64,000 nt of DNA, from NCBI GenBank assembly GCA_016745215.1, contig CP050890.1, forward strand, positions 4,402,001-4,466,000, read 5' to 3'. This document shows positions 27,646 through 35,957 of this stretch, one piece after another (position 1 is the first letter of the stretch; every line of letters starts with the position of its first letter). The translations under genes were made by a program, and so were the position numbers. The DNA is from Thiohalocapsa sp. PB-PSB1. Its GTDB lineage: Bacteria; Pseudomonadota; Gammaproteobacteria; Chromatiales; Chromatiaceae. The notes under the pieces were generated by a model. The model did no database searches. It saw nothing but the letters and a program-made list of their open reading frames with translations, and was not told the origin of the DNA.

Positions 27646-27858
27646 ATGCAGCCGAAATACGAGATCTTGATCTATTGGAGCACAGAGGATACCGCGTACC
27701 TCGCTGAGGTACCGGAATTGCCGGGGTGCATGGCCGACGGGGCTTCCTATCAGGAAGCGCTCAAGAACGCCGAGTTAATCATCCGCGAATGGATCGAGAC
27801 CGCGCAGGAACTTGGGCGCCCCATTCCCGAGCCTCGCGGGAAGCTAATGTATGCCTAA
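27646..27858 (+). CDS. hicB: HicB-family antitoxin
   Basis: 70 residues; starts 8 bp after the HicA stop. Contains the HicB RNase-H-like fold signature: YEILIYWSTEDTAYLAEVPELPGC, then GASYQEALKNAELIIREWI. It is the short form without an added DNA-binding domain. Expected to bind and silence the toxin encoded upstream. The stop codon overlaps the attC R'' box. Confidence 0.88.
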   Translation: MQPKYEILIYWSTEDTAYLAEVPELPGCMADGASYQEALKNAELIIREWIETAQELGRPIPEPRGKLMYA

Positions 27859-27941
27859 CGAGTCCGCCAGCCCGACGCCAAACTGCGGCGGGCGCTTCGC
27901 GCGTCGCCGCAGTTTGGCGCGGGCTGCGGTTGACGTTATGC
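27853..27941 (+). other. attC site
   Basis: R'' GCCTAAC 27853-27859, GACGCCAAACTGCGG arms, R' GTTATGC 27935-27941. Confidence 0.87.
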
Positions 27942-27956
27942 AACCAAGGAAACTTC

Positions 27957-28361
27957 ATGCGCACAAAATTCTGGCGATTTGCCTATAAAGAAGAAGCGCT
28001 CACGGCAATCCTCGCGTCTTCTTCTCTCGTATTCCCGGATCTCAGTCGGTGGCCTCAGGCAAAGAATTGTTCTGAAGAAGCGATTATTTGCGACCTTCGA
28101 GTCGGTCATTTTGTCTTACTCGCGAACTTCAACAGCACGGCTGAAACCGGAACAGTGCGGGGTGTCGGCAAGATCGAATCCATTGAAAACTCCACCCCAA
28201 AAGTCCAATGGAAGAAGCCAGTTCCCAGTTGGGTATTGAATCCTGATCCGCGCGGCGGTGTTGCTCAATGGAACAAGGAAGGCGTTTTCTGCTTCGACGT
28301 CAACCCTGCAAAACGGTACAAGCTGGATGCTCTCACCAAGAAGCTGTTTCCCGAAAATTGA
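27957..28361 (+). CDS. Hypothetical protein (possibly EVE/PUA-like)
   Basis: 134 residues; start at ATG 27957 after AAGGA. Soluble, no signal peptide. The segment VGHFVLLANFNSTAETGTVRGVGKIESI followed by WKKPVP has the look of the beta-barrel core of EVE/PUA-like domains, which bind modified bases, but the match is by eye only. It is the single gene of its cassette, between two hicAB cassettes. Confidence 0.5.
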   Translation: MRTKFWRFAYKEEALTAILASSSLVFPDLSRWPQAKNCSEEAIICDLRVGHFVLLANFNSTAETGTVRGVGKIESIENSTPKVQWKKPVPSWVLNPDPRGGVAQWNKEGVFCFDVNPAKRYKLDALTKKLFPEN

Positions 28362-28378
28362 CGCCACCGCGTCGAGAT

Positions 28379-28472
28379 GCATAACAAGCGCACCAGCCCG
28401 ACCGCTTGCTGGCCGGCCGCCGCTGACGCGGGCGGCCGGCCAGCAAGCGCCGGGCTGTGCTTAACGTTCGGC
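28379..28472 (+). other. attC site
   Basis: R'' GCATAAC, arms CTTGCTGGCCGGCCGCC and complement, R' GTTCGGC 28466-28472. Confidence 0.85.
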
Positions 28473-28512
28473 TCCAGGCAGGAGACCGCGAGACTCAGTC
28501 CGCTTTTTGCTC

Positions 28513-28767
28513 ATGAACAAGCGCAAGCTTCTCCGAAAACTCCTCTCCGGCTCCAAAAATGTCCGGTTTTCGGACGCCGTAGCGGTTGCTGAGGCTTTCG
28601 GCTTCCGATTAGACCAAGTTAATGGAAGTCATCATATTTTCGTGCACCCAGGGATTCCGGAATTGTTGAATCTTCAAGATCTAAAAGGCAAGGTAAAACC
28701 CTATCAACTTCAGCAATTGCTCAAATTGGTAGAGATTCACAACCTCCAACTCGAAGACGCATCATGA
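28513..28767 (+). CDS. hicA: HicA-family toxin
   Basis: 84 residues from ATG 28513. The GSHHIF motif holds the catalytic histidine (H40), preceded by a helix (DAVAVAEAFGFRL) and followed by LLNLQDLKGKVKPYQLQQLL, typical for the family. Overlaps its antitoxin by 4 bp (ATGA), so the two are translationally coupled. Different enough from the HicA at 27395 to be a separate acquisition. Confidence 0.88.
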   Translation: MNKRKLLRKLLSGSKNVRFSDAVAVAEAFGFRLDQVNGSHHIFVHPGIPELLNLQDLKGKVKPYQLQQLLKLVEIHNLQLEDAS

Positions 28768-28982
28768 AAGATTATCACGTCAACATCTTCTATAGCGAAG
28801 AAGATGAAGGCTATATTGCTGACATTCCGGATCTACAAGCGTGTTCAGCATTCGGCGAAACACCGAACGAAGCTTTGACAGAAGTTCTGAAAGCCAAGGA
28901 AAGTTGGTTGGCCGCTGCCGAAGCGAACGCCAAGCCAATTCCGCCACCGGAATACCGTCCGGTCATCTATCGCGTCGCATGA
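28764..28982 (+). CDS. hicB: HicB-family antitoxin
   Basis: 72 residues. HicB signature: YHVNIFYSEEDEGYIADIPDL, CSAFGETPNEALTEV, then a terminal PIPPPEYRP. Overlaps the toxin stop by 4 bp. Short form with no added helix-turn-helix. Confidence 0.9.
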   Translation: MKDYHVNIFYSEEDEGYIADIPDLQACSAFGETPNEALTEVLKAKESWLAAAEANAKPIPPPEYRPVIYRVA

Positions 28983-28986
28983 AGAA

Positions 28987-29076
28987 GCCGAACAAGCGCA
29001 CCAGCAGCGACGCCTTGGAGCAGCCTTCGCTATCGCTCAGGCTGCTCCAAGGCGCGCGCTATGCATAACGTTAGAT
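28987..29076 (+). other. attC site
   Basis: R'' GCCGAAC, arms CGCCTTGGAGCAGCC and GGCTGCTCCAAGGCG, R' GTTAGAT 29070-29076. Confidence 0.85.
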
Positions 29077-30242
29077 TAAAACGCTATCGCGTTGGAAGAG
29101 ACCACACCCGAGACAAAGCAGCACCGGCGCTGAAATAAACAATCAACAAGAAAAAGAATAAGCACACGCAATGGCATCGCCATTCCTTTCCTCTCCAACT
29201 CCCCATCACAGAGCGGGACACACGCACTCCGGCTCCAAGCAGAGACCGACGTTCGAAGTCGCCGACATCCTGCGCGCGCATTTGCCCGACTCCCTGCACG
29301 AGCACTCCCATCCGCTGCACGTGCACAAGGTACTCAGTGCCATCCAAAACTGCCGCACCGCGGCGCTGGGCGGGCACATCGACTACTGCACCGACTGCGG
29401 CACCCTTTACAACAGCTACAACTCCTGTCGCGACCGCCACTGCCCGAAATGTCAAGGGCTGGAGAAAGCGCGCTGGATCGAAGCGCGCAAAGACGAACTG
29501 CTGCCGGTGCCCTATTTTCATACCGTCTTCACGCTGCCGCATGCGATCAACGACTGGGTGGGGTGGAACGACAAACTGATTTACGACCTGCTGTTCGCCA
29601 GCGCAACGGACACCCTGCAAGCCTTTGCCGCTCGTCATTGGAACGGAACCCTCGGCATCACCGCCGTGCTGCACACCTGGGGCCAGACGATGGAGCGCCA
29701 CATCCATCTGCACTGCATCGTCCCAGGCGGAGCTTTAACGTTCGATGGCGAACAGTTCAAACCCTGCCCGCATCGTGACTGGTTATTCCCGGTCAAAGCG
29801 CTGTCCAAGGTCTTCCGCGGAAACTACCTCGAGCGCCTGGAGCACGCGCATACCACAGGCGAGCTGAAGACACCGCCGGGCACGCACTTCGCCGCGTTGC
29901 GCAAGGCACTGCGCGAGCACGACTGGGTGGTCTACGCCAAACCCCCGTTCGGCGGACCGCAACAGATCATCGACTACCTCGGGCGATACACCCACCGCAT
30001 TGCCATCAGCAACCACCGCATCCTCAATCTTGCCGACGGCAAAGTCACCTTCACCTGGAAAGACTATAAAGACGGCGCCAAGACCAAAGTGATGACGCTG
30101 GACGCCAACGAATTCATCCGGCGGTTCACGCTGCACATCCTGCCGCCGCGCTTCACCCGCATCCGCCACTACGGACTGCTCGCCTGCGGACACCGCGCGA
30201 CCAAGCTCAATCGTGCCAAAGCGCTGCTTGGCCTAGCGCCGG

Positions 30243-31520
30243 CAGGGCAAACGCATCTAAAAATATTTAGAAAACAATGTGTTATGATGGCGAAAATTGA
30301 AGATCATATGATTTAATAGAGGGTTATTAAAATGGGAATGATCAGACCTATAAATGAAGAGGAAAAAGATACGACAATCGCCGGTCATTTTTCCGATCTG
30401 AACGACCCCCGTATCGACAGGACAAAAAGGCATAAGCTGGCTGATATCATAACGATAGCGATTTGTTCGACGTTATGTATGGGAGAGAGCTGGGATGCGA
30501 TGGAGGAGTTTGGTCAAACCCATGAACAGTGGTTACGGAAGTTTTTGGAATTGCCCAATGGGATTCCCTCGCATGATACGTTCAATCGTGTATTTGCCCG
30601 TATTGACCCCGATCAATTCCGAACCTGTTTCATCTCCTGGGTGAAGTCGATAGAGCCGAAGTTTGATGGGGATATTATACCGATCGATGGGAAAACGGTG
30701 CGCAGATCGCATGATAGAGCTAATGGAAATAAGGCAATTCACATGGTGAGTGCGTGGGCTTGTCACTCATCGCTCGTATTGGGTCAACTCAAGACCGAAG
30801 AAAAATCAAATGAAATTACAGCGATACCGAAATTGTTGGATTTACTGGAGATCAAAGGCTGTGTAGTCAGTATTGACGCGATGGGATGCCAAAAGAAGAT
30901 TGCGGAGAAAATTGTTGAAAAACAAGCAGATTGGGTATTTTCTTTGAAAGGAAACCAGAGCACTTTTCATCAAGATGTCATCGCTTGGTTCGAATCGGTC
31001 GATCTCGACCAATGCTGCCGGGATGCGAGTGTTTTTCTTGAAACGAAAGAGAAAAAACATGGTCGCCTGGAGACGCGTCGGTATTATTATTTCACTGATC
31101 ATTCCTTAGGGCATTACGCCGAACAATGGAAAGGTTTCCGGGGTATCGGGATGGTAGAGTCGATTCGAGATGATGGAAAAAAAGTAACCACGGACCGGCG
31201 CTATTTCATTGCCAGCCTGTCAGGCGATGTTAAACGATTTGCCCAAGCGGTTCGCTCTCATTGGGGAATTGAGAATTCACTGCATTGGGTTCTGGATGTG
31301 TCCTTTTCCGAAGATGCCAATCGAACGCGAAAAGGTCATGCACCTGAAAACTATTCCATCCTACGGCACATTGCACTCAATATTCTCAGGAAAGATACGA
31401 CCTCAAAGAAAAGCATTAAATTAAAGCGACTCCGTGCCGGCTGGGATACGGATTATCTTGAGCAGTTACTTGATGTCCTACAGGCGGCCTAAAATGGGAA
31501 ATTTAGATGCGTTTGCCCTG
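30243..31520 (+). mobile_element. ISAs1-family insertion sequence (1278 bp)
   Basis: Perfect terminal inverted repeats CAGGGCAAACGCATCTAAA and complement; 10-bp target duplication CTAGCGCCGG at 30233-30242 and 31521-31530. Confidence 0.95.
30332..31492 (+). CDS. ISAs1-family transposase
   Basis: 386 residues, intact, ATG 30332 after GAGGG. N-terminal domain DDE_Tnp_1-associated (FSDLNDPRIDRTKRHKLADI). The DDE residues lie in IPIDGKTVRRS, VSIDAMGCQ and HWGIENSLHWVLDVSF (the late Glu). Lower GC than the surrounding IS91 cassette, which suggests a different recent source. Confidence 0.95.
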   Translation: MGMIRPINEEEKDTTIAGHFSDLNDPRIDRTKRHKLADIITIAICSTLCMGESWDAMEEFGQTHEQWLRKFLELPNGIPSHDTFNRVFARIDPDQFRTCFISWVKSIEPKFDGDIIPIDGKTVRRSHDRANGNKAIHMVSAWACHSSLVLGQLKTEEKSNEITAIPKLLDLLEIKGCVVSIDAMGCQKKIAEKIVEKQADWVFSLKGNQSTFHQDVIAWFESVDLDQCCRDASVFLETKEKKHGRLETRRYYYFTDHSLGHYAEQWKGFRGIGMVESIRDDGKKVTTDRRYFIASLSGDVKRFAQAVRSHWGIENSLHWVLDVSFSEDANRTRKGHAPENYSILRHIALNILRKDTTSKKSIKLKRLRAGWDTDYLEQLLDVLQAA

Positions 31521-31962
31521 CTAGCGCCGGTGACGACGACCAAAGTGCGCGAGCCCTACGACGTCTTGCTGCAACGCCTGACCGGCAAAGACATCCACGT
31601 CTGCCCGAGCTGCGGCGGACGGCTACGACGTCAGCGCGACCTTGCGCCCACCATTGGACCCGCTCGCGGCCAAGACCCGCCGCTTGCGTGCGAGGCGGCC
31701 TGATGAACATCTCCTCCACTCGATGCGCATCGGCTCGGGACAGTGCTGCTATGTTGCGACGCGACCGCGGTGAGCGAAAAACCGTTGTGCTCCATGCGAA
31801 ATCGCTGCGCCCGCGGGACCGAGCGCGCGCAACGGAGCCTTGCTCGTGCAACTGCGCCAACATCAGCGGGAGTTTCCAGGCCCCACCCAGGGCTTGACTG
31901 TTGTAGAATCCACATAGCGGTTCGCTGAGACGGACACTGAAGCGAACCAAAAAAATGTTTTA

Positions 31963-32069
31963 ATCTAACAGGGCGTTGAACCTGCCGAGCCCGCGCCGGT
32001 CGGGCACCGCGGCGCTTCGCGCTCGCGGCCCGACCGGCGCGGGCTCGGCAGGTTAACTAAACGTTATAC
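31963..32069 (+). other. attC site (transposase-cassette type), R' box followed by a second one
   Basis: R'' ATCTAAC 31963-31969 and the usual long arms. R' reads GTTATAC at 32063-32069, directly followed by GTTAGCC at 32070-32076. Confidence 0.85.
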
Positions 32070-32136
32070 GTTAGCCGCAGTAAACACCATCGAAGAACTT
32101 GACCGTAACTAAATGGGGGAGTTAAGAGGTATCAAT

Positions 32137-32373
32137 ATGAAATTTCCCGATATCGATCGCATTACAATTAATCCTCGCGTAATGGGTGGTAAACCTTGCA
32201 TTCGTGGAATAAGAATAACGGTTGGGACAATAACAGGTCTACTATCGGCGGGAAAAACAAATGAAGATATTTTGAAACTCTATCCGGATTTAGAAAAAGA
32301 AGACATCTTCGCAGCGTTAGCTTACGCCACTTGGCGAGCAGAAGAGTATGATGTTCAACTTAAGGCGTCATGA
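32137..32373 (+). CDS. DUF433-family putative antitoxin
   Basis: 78 residues from ATG 32137, preferred over ATG 32113 because AAGAGG sits 7 nt upstream. DUF433 signature: IDRITINPRVMGGKPCIRGIRITVGTI, then a C-terminal helix pair ending in RAEEYDVQLKAS. DUF433 proteins have a winged-helix-like DNA-binding fold and pair with PIN-like DUF5615 proteins. Here the partner overlaps by 4 bp. Confidence 0.85.
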   Translation: MKFPDIDRITINPRVMGGKPCIRGIRITVGTITGLLSAGKTNEDILKLYPDLEKEDIFAALAYATWRAEEYDVQLKAS

Positions 32374-32738
32374 AAATCGTTTTAGATATGAACATCCCTC
32401 AAGGTTGGCAGGAGTTTCTTCAGGCTCAAGGGCATGAAGCAATTCCTTGGCGTGAAATTGGAGACATTCGTGCTGAGGATACGGAGATAATGGAATGGGC
32501 CAGGCAAAATCAGTTTATAGTATTCACTCACGATCTGGATTTCGGTTCTCTTCTTCACTCTACAAATGCCAGTAAACCGAGCGTAATACAGCTCAGAATG
32601 GAAGACATTGTGCCATCAGTAGCGGGAAATTTGGTAATCGAAGCGTTGAATAACGTGTCAAAAGAACTGGAAAACGGAGCGCTTGTAACTATTGATCCCA
32701 AGCGACACAGAATTCGCCTATTGCCATTGAGAGGTTGA
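32370..32738 (+). CDS. DUF5615 PIN-like putative toxin nuclease
   Basis: 122 residues, ATGA overlap with the DUF433 gene. PIN/Mut7-C-like acidic residues are visible: D6 in IVLDMNIP, D37 in AEDTEIMEWA, D55 and D57 in FTHDLDFG. The family is proposed to act as the VapC-like nuclease of a toxin-antitoxin pair. Cassette holds only these two genes. Confidence 0.82.
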   Translation: MKIVLDMNIPQGWQEFLQAQGHEAIPWREIGDIRAEDTEIMEWARQNQFIVFTHDLDFGSLLHSTNASKPSVIQLRMEDIVPSVAGNLVIEALNNVSKELENGALVTIDPKRHRIRLLPLRG

Positions 32739-32762
32739 GTTTTGGTGGTATTCCGAATAAGT

Positions 32763-32871
32763 GGCTAACGAGTGAATCAAGCCGACCCAAAAACCCGCGC
32801 GCCGAGCTCAGCGCATTACTCAACGCTTATCGTGGCGCGGTTTTTTGGTCGGCTTATTCCGGACGTTATAC
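32763..32871 (+). other. attC site
   Basis: R'' GGCTAAC, arms AAGCCGACCCAAAAACCCGCGC and GCGCGGTTTTTTGGTCGGCTT, R' GTTATAC 32865-32871. Confidence 0.85.
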
Positions 32872-33429
32872 GCAGAATAGGAAGGGAAAATGACTGATAA
32901 TCTGGAATCAGACAAGCCTGATACCTCTAATGAAGAAGTTGCTCTACTTGCTGAAAAGAAGAACGAAGACGCATCTGATAAGAAGGAACAAGAAAAAGAA
33001 AACGTCGTCATAAAATTTCTTCGCTTAAACAAGTCTTTCCGAATACCTGCTCTTTCGCTTTTCATATTACTTATCCTAGTTATAATCGCAGGGTTAGGAT
33101 ATTTTTGTTGGTATTTATGGTTAACACCTCTATGGAAGTGGGGTTTTGAACCATTCACATGGAGGTCAATATTATCTGTATTGGGTGCCTTCTATTTAGT
33201 AATCATACCATTTATTCCGCTAACGTTTATCGAGTTCATAGGAGACATAGTAAATCTCTATCTTGAGGAGCAGGAGGCGCTTGTGTCCGAAAGTTTCTCC
33301 ACTCTTGATAAAGGCCAAAAAAGCATAGAAGAGGAGCTAAAAAATGGAGACGAAGCCGGCCTAATACCGTTAATTATCTACAGTCGTTTTCAGCTTGAAG
33401 CCTACTATCGCATTGGACTAGACCAAACA

Positions 33430-33561
33430 GGCCTTGTTCATAAGCTCGGCCAAGGCTTGGAGTTAGCCTCGAACGCCCCAGCATTTTAACCTTGAAATCA
33501 GCGTTTTATGGAAAAGCCACAAGCACCCGCTCGTCAGTTGGGCGGAGTTATGAACAAGGCC
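33430..33561 (+). mobile_element. MITE copy a (132 bp)
   Basis: Ends GGCCTTGTTCATAA and its exact complement; flanks ACCAAACA and ACCAAACG (7 of 8). Confidence 0.88.
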
Positions 33562-33902
33562 ACCAAACGCATCGTAGCTTTAGATACAGCATAATTGCGA
33601 TGTGGATAGGATTTGTTGTAATAATATCTGGCGTTGGAATTAATTTTCTACCTACTTCTATTCGTACATTGTTTGATGTGTCGAATGTGCGAGATATCGC
33701 GATCGCAGGTGGTACAGTTATTGAAATAATTTCTGCCCTATTTCTTTGGGTGTATCGAAGCTCGATAAATCAATTAACATACTTTTACAATCGCCAAATG
33801 GACAATCATAATGTGCTGGTCTGCCAACGCATAGCAGAAACGATGGATGAGCCGGACGAAACAAAGAAGGTTATAATTGAAAGAATTATGGAGCGGGGAC
33901 AA

Positions 33903-34035
33903 GGCCTTGTTCATAACTCCGACCAAGTGACGAGCAGGTGCGTGGGGCTTTTCCGTAAGGTTTTGGTTTTAAGGTTAAAATACTGCGCCGTTCGAGGTTA
34001 ACTCTCAAGGCTTGGCCGAGCTTATGAACAAGGCC
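33903..34035 (-). mobile_element. MITE copy b (133 bp, opposite orientation)
   Basis: Same 14-bp ends; perfect 8-bp target duplication GGGGACAA on both sides. Inner sequence is the reverse complement of copy a with scattered changes. Confidence 0.9.
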
Positions 34036-34128
34036 GGGGACAAAAAGCAGAAATAAGTGGTTTTCGAATTCCAGGTATTACTAAACCAGAAAAGTCAAAG
34101 TGAAATGTATTCTAGGTATGTATTGTTC

Positions 34129-34188
34129 GTATAACAAGGCTAATCCAGCCGACGCAAAAAACAGCGCGGCTGATTAGCGACGTTAGGC
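34129..34188 (+). other. attC site (short, 60 bp)
   Basis: R'' GTATAAC, arms GCTAATCCAGCCG and CGGCTGATTAGC, R' GTTAGGC 34182-34188. Shortest site in the window. Confidence 0.78.
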
Positions 34189-34239
34189 CAGGAATAGCCA
34201 TCCTATTGCATAGCATGGACACCGTGCTATCATGCTCCC

Positions 34240-34533
34240 ATGATTGAATCGTTCCATGGTCGGGCATCTGAAGACATTTTCAACGGCGTCAATTCGAAAG
34301 CCGCTAGAAAATCCTGTCCAGAAAAGCTCTGGAAAATCGCCACGCGGAAGCTCGACCAACTCGATTCAGTGCAGTCGCTCGAAGAACTGAAAGTTCCGCC
34401 TGGTAATCGTCTTGAGGCGCTAGCCGGGGATCGGAAAGGTCAGTACAGCATTCGCATTAACGAACAGTACCGAATCTGCTTCGTTTGGGGTGAATCGGGT
34501 CCGAGCGAAGTCGAGGTTACCGATTATCACTAG
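34240..34533 (+). CDS. higB: HigB/RelE-family toxin
   Basis: 97 residues; ATG 34240. RelE-fold signature: LWKIATRKLDQLDSVQSLEEL, then PPGNRLEALAGDRKGQYSIRINEQYRICFVW. Such toxins are ribosome-dependent mRNA nucleases. The antitoxin gene lies 11 bp downstream (toxin-first order is normal for HigBA). Confidence 0.92.
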   Translation: MIESFHGRASEDIFNGVNSKAARKSCPEKLWKIATRKLDQLDSVQSLEELKVPPGNRLEALAGDRKGQYSIRINEQYRICFVWGESGPSEVEVTDYH

Positions 34534-34544
34534 AGGTATCGAAT

Positions 34545-34862
34545 ATGGTTCGAATTCCAACGCATAGGGCGCCTACTCACCCCGGCGAAATGCTTCGGGA
34601 GGAGTTCCTCGTGCCTATGAATATCAGTCAACGTGATTTGGCTGACGCCATACACGTTCCGTATCAGCGAGTAAATGAGCTTGTTAATCAAAAGCGCGGC
34701 ATCACGCCAAGCACTGCGCTTCGGTTGGCAAAGTTTTTTGGGGTTTCCGCAGATTTCTGGCTGAACCTTCAGGTTCGGTGGGATCTTTTTCGAGCTCAAG
34801 CCACTGAGGCAGAAGAGCTGGCCGCGATTGAGGATTTTCATCATCTGCAAAAGATGGCCTAA
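34545..34862 (+). CDS. higA: HigA-family antitoxin (XRE)
   Basis: 105 residues; the usual start is HPGEMLREEFLVPM, then a helix-turn-helix (ISQRDLADAIHVPYQRVNELV) and GITPSTALRLAKFFG with DFWLNLQ. It should neutralise the toxin and repress the operon. The stop lies in the attC R'' box. Confidence 0.94.
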   Translation: MVRIPTHRAPTHPGEMLREEFLVPMNISQRDLADAIHVPYQRVNELVNQKRGITPSTALRLAKFFGVSADFWLNLQVRWDLFRAQATEAEELAAIEDFHHLQKMA

Positions 34863-34971
34863 CAATGCGTTCCAGCGGACACCGAACCTTCCGCGGCTGC
34901 TTGCGCATGGCTTCGCCACTATTGCGCAATCATCCGCTCCACGTTCGGCGCTGCTGAACTAGGCGTTAGGG
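34857..34971 (+). other. attC site
   Basis: R'' GCCTAAC 34857-34863, arms TTCCAGCGGA and ATCCGCTCCA, R' GTTAGGG 34965-34971. Confidence 0.78.
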
Positions 34972-35265
34972 AAGGGATTTCCGGCGCATTGTTATCAAAT
35001 TCCACAAATGAGTGACCTCGCACTAGAAATTCTGAAATCCGCTCGCAATGTTGTCATCACAACGGCAACCGCCGCTGGCGTGGTGCTCCTCTTTTCCCTG
35101 ACCTTTGAAACTGAGAACTTCGACGCTGCATTATCCGAAATATCGGCGTTTGTCAGCATTGATCGCAATTATGAGAGTGCCAAGCGCGCACTCGAACAAC
35201 AGATCATTCGCGAGAAACCGGAGTACGGCACCCCATTTACCAAGGAAGTCCAACAGAGTTTATCC

Positions 35266-35396
35266 GGCCTTGTTCATAAGCTCGGCCAAGACCTAGGTTT
35301 AGCCTCGAACGCCCCAGTATTTTTACTTTAAAACCAATGCTTTACGGAAAGGCCAATGCACCCGCTCGTAAGTTGGTCGGAGTTATGAACAAGGCC
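35266..35396 (+). mobile_element. MITE copy c (131 bp)
   Basis: GGCCTTGTTCATAA ends; perfect 8-bp target duplication GTTTATCC (35258-35265 and 35397-35404). Same orientation as copy a. Confidence 0.9.
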
Positions 35397-35523
35397 GTTT
35401 ATCCGAAGTAGGAGCAAACGCGAAATTGAGCGGGTTGCCAATAACTCCTTTCGGTAGCAGACATCCATGGCCAGACGGGGAGTTTACGCTAGCTGAGTGG
35501 TCAAACTACATTACCTCTATGAG

Positions 35524-35655
35524 GGCCTTGTTCATAACTCCGATCAAGTGACCAGCGGGTACGCGGGGCTTTTCCGTAAAATTTTGATTTTAATGTTAAA
35601 ATACTGTGGCTTTCGAGGTTAACTCTCAGTCTTGGCCGAGCTTATGAACAAGGCC
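35524..35655 (-). mobile_element. MITE copy d (132 bp, opposite orientation)
   Basis: Same ends; 9-bp repeat CTCTATGAG on both sides. Same orientation as copy b. Confidence 0.9.
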
Positions 35656-35957
35656 CTCTATGAGCGCCGACGTTGGGGTCTTTCTCCCGGACAGATCCGC
35701 AGTCGCGAGCACATTCAGCAAGAAGTTCCAATCTGCGTTTAATAAGGTCTACGGAAGCGATCAATCCATCAACATCCAAACCGCCCCGCTGGATGACATC
35801 TCGGTAATGCTATCCGACGACGAGACCGGAACTATTTCCCCGAACAAGATCGAGCGGCTTGCGCAAAGCAACAAAGTCCAGGGTGTCATCAAGATAAACG
35901 TAGTCCCAAACAACGCTGTGAACAACTGGATTTCGGTACCAGTTTCTGGAACGTTTT

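Larger units (their letters stand above)
29171..31703 (+). pseudogene. IS91-family transposase, copy C, interrupted
   Basis: The zinc domain, HIHLH and DYLGRYTHR motifs are all in the 5' part (29171-30242). The remaining C-terminal 59 or so residues, with the CPSCGG knuckle, resume at 31521-31703 after the insertion. The 5' part reads on into the insertion to a stop near 30316, which would give a 381-residue product lacking only the C-terminal zinc knuckle. Whether that protein works is unknown. Confidence 0.9.
29071..32063 (+). mobile_element. IS91-type transposase gene cassette, copy C, split by ISAs1
   Basis: Removing the ISAs1-family element (1278 bp) and one 10-bp target copy leaves exactly 1705 bp, the length of the intact cassettes. 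Confidence 0.88.
32890..34103 (+). pseudogene. TRADD-N-associated-type membrane protein gene, broken by two MITEs
   Basis: Dropping both MITEs (33430-33561, 33903-34035) and one copy of each 8-bp target duplication gives one in-frame gene of 933 bp (310 residues). It joins ...RIGLDQT to HRSFRYSIIAMWIG... and ...IMERGQ to KAEISGFRIPG... and ends at TGA 34101. The N-terminal half has a charged start and two TM helices (about residues 56-80 and 94-116). The C-terminal half, with RSFRYSIIAMWIGFVVIISG, GGTVIEIISALFLWVY and QLTYFYNRQMDNH, matches the TRADD-N-associated two-TM membrane domain, a module suggested for conflict or signalling systems. As it stands the frame stops inside the first MITE at 33489. 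Confidence 0.75.
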
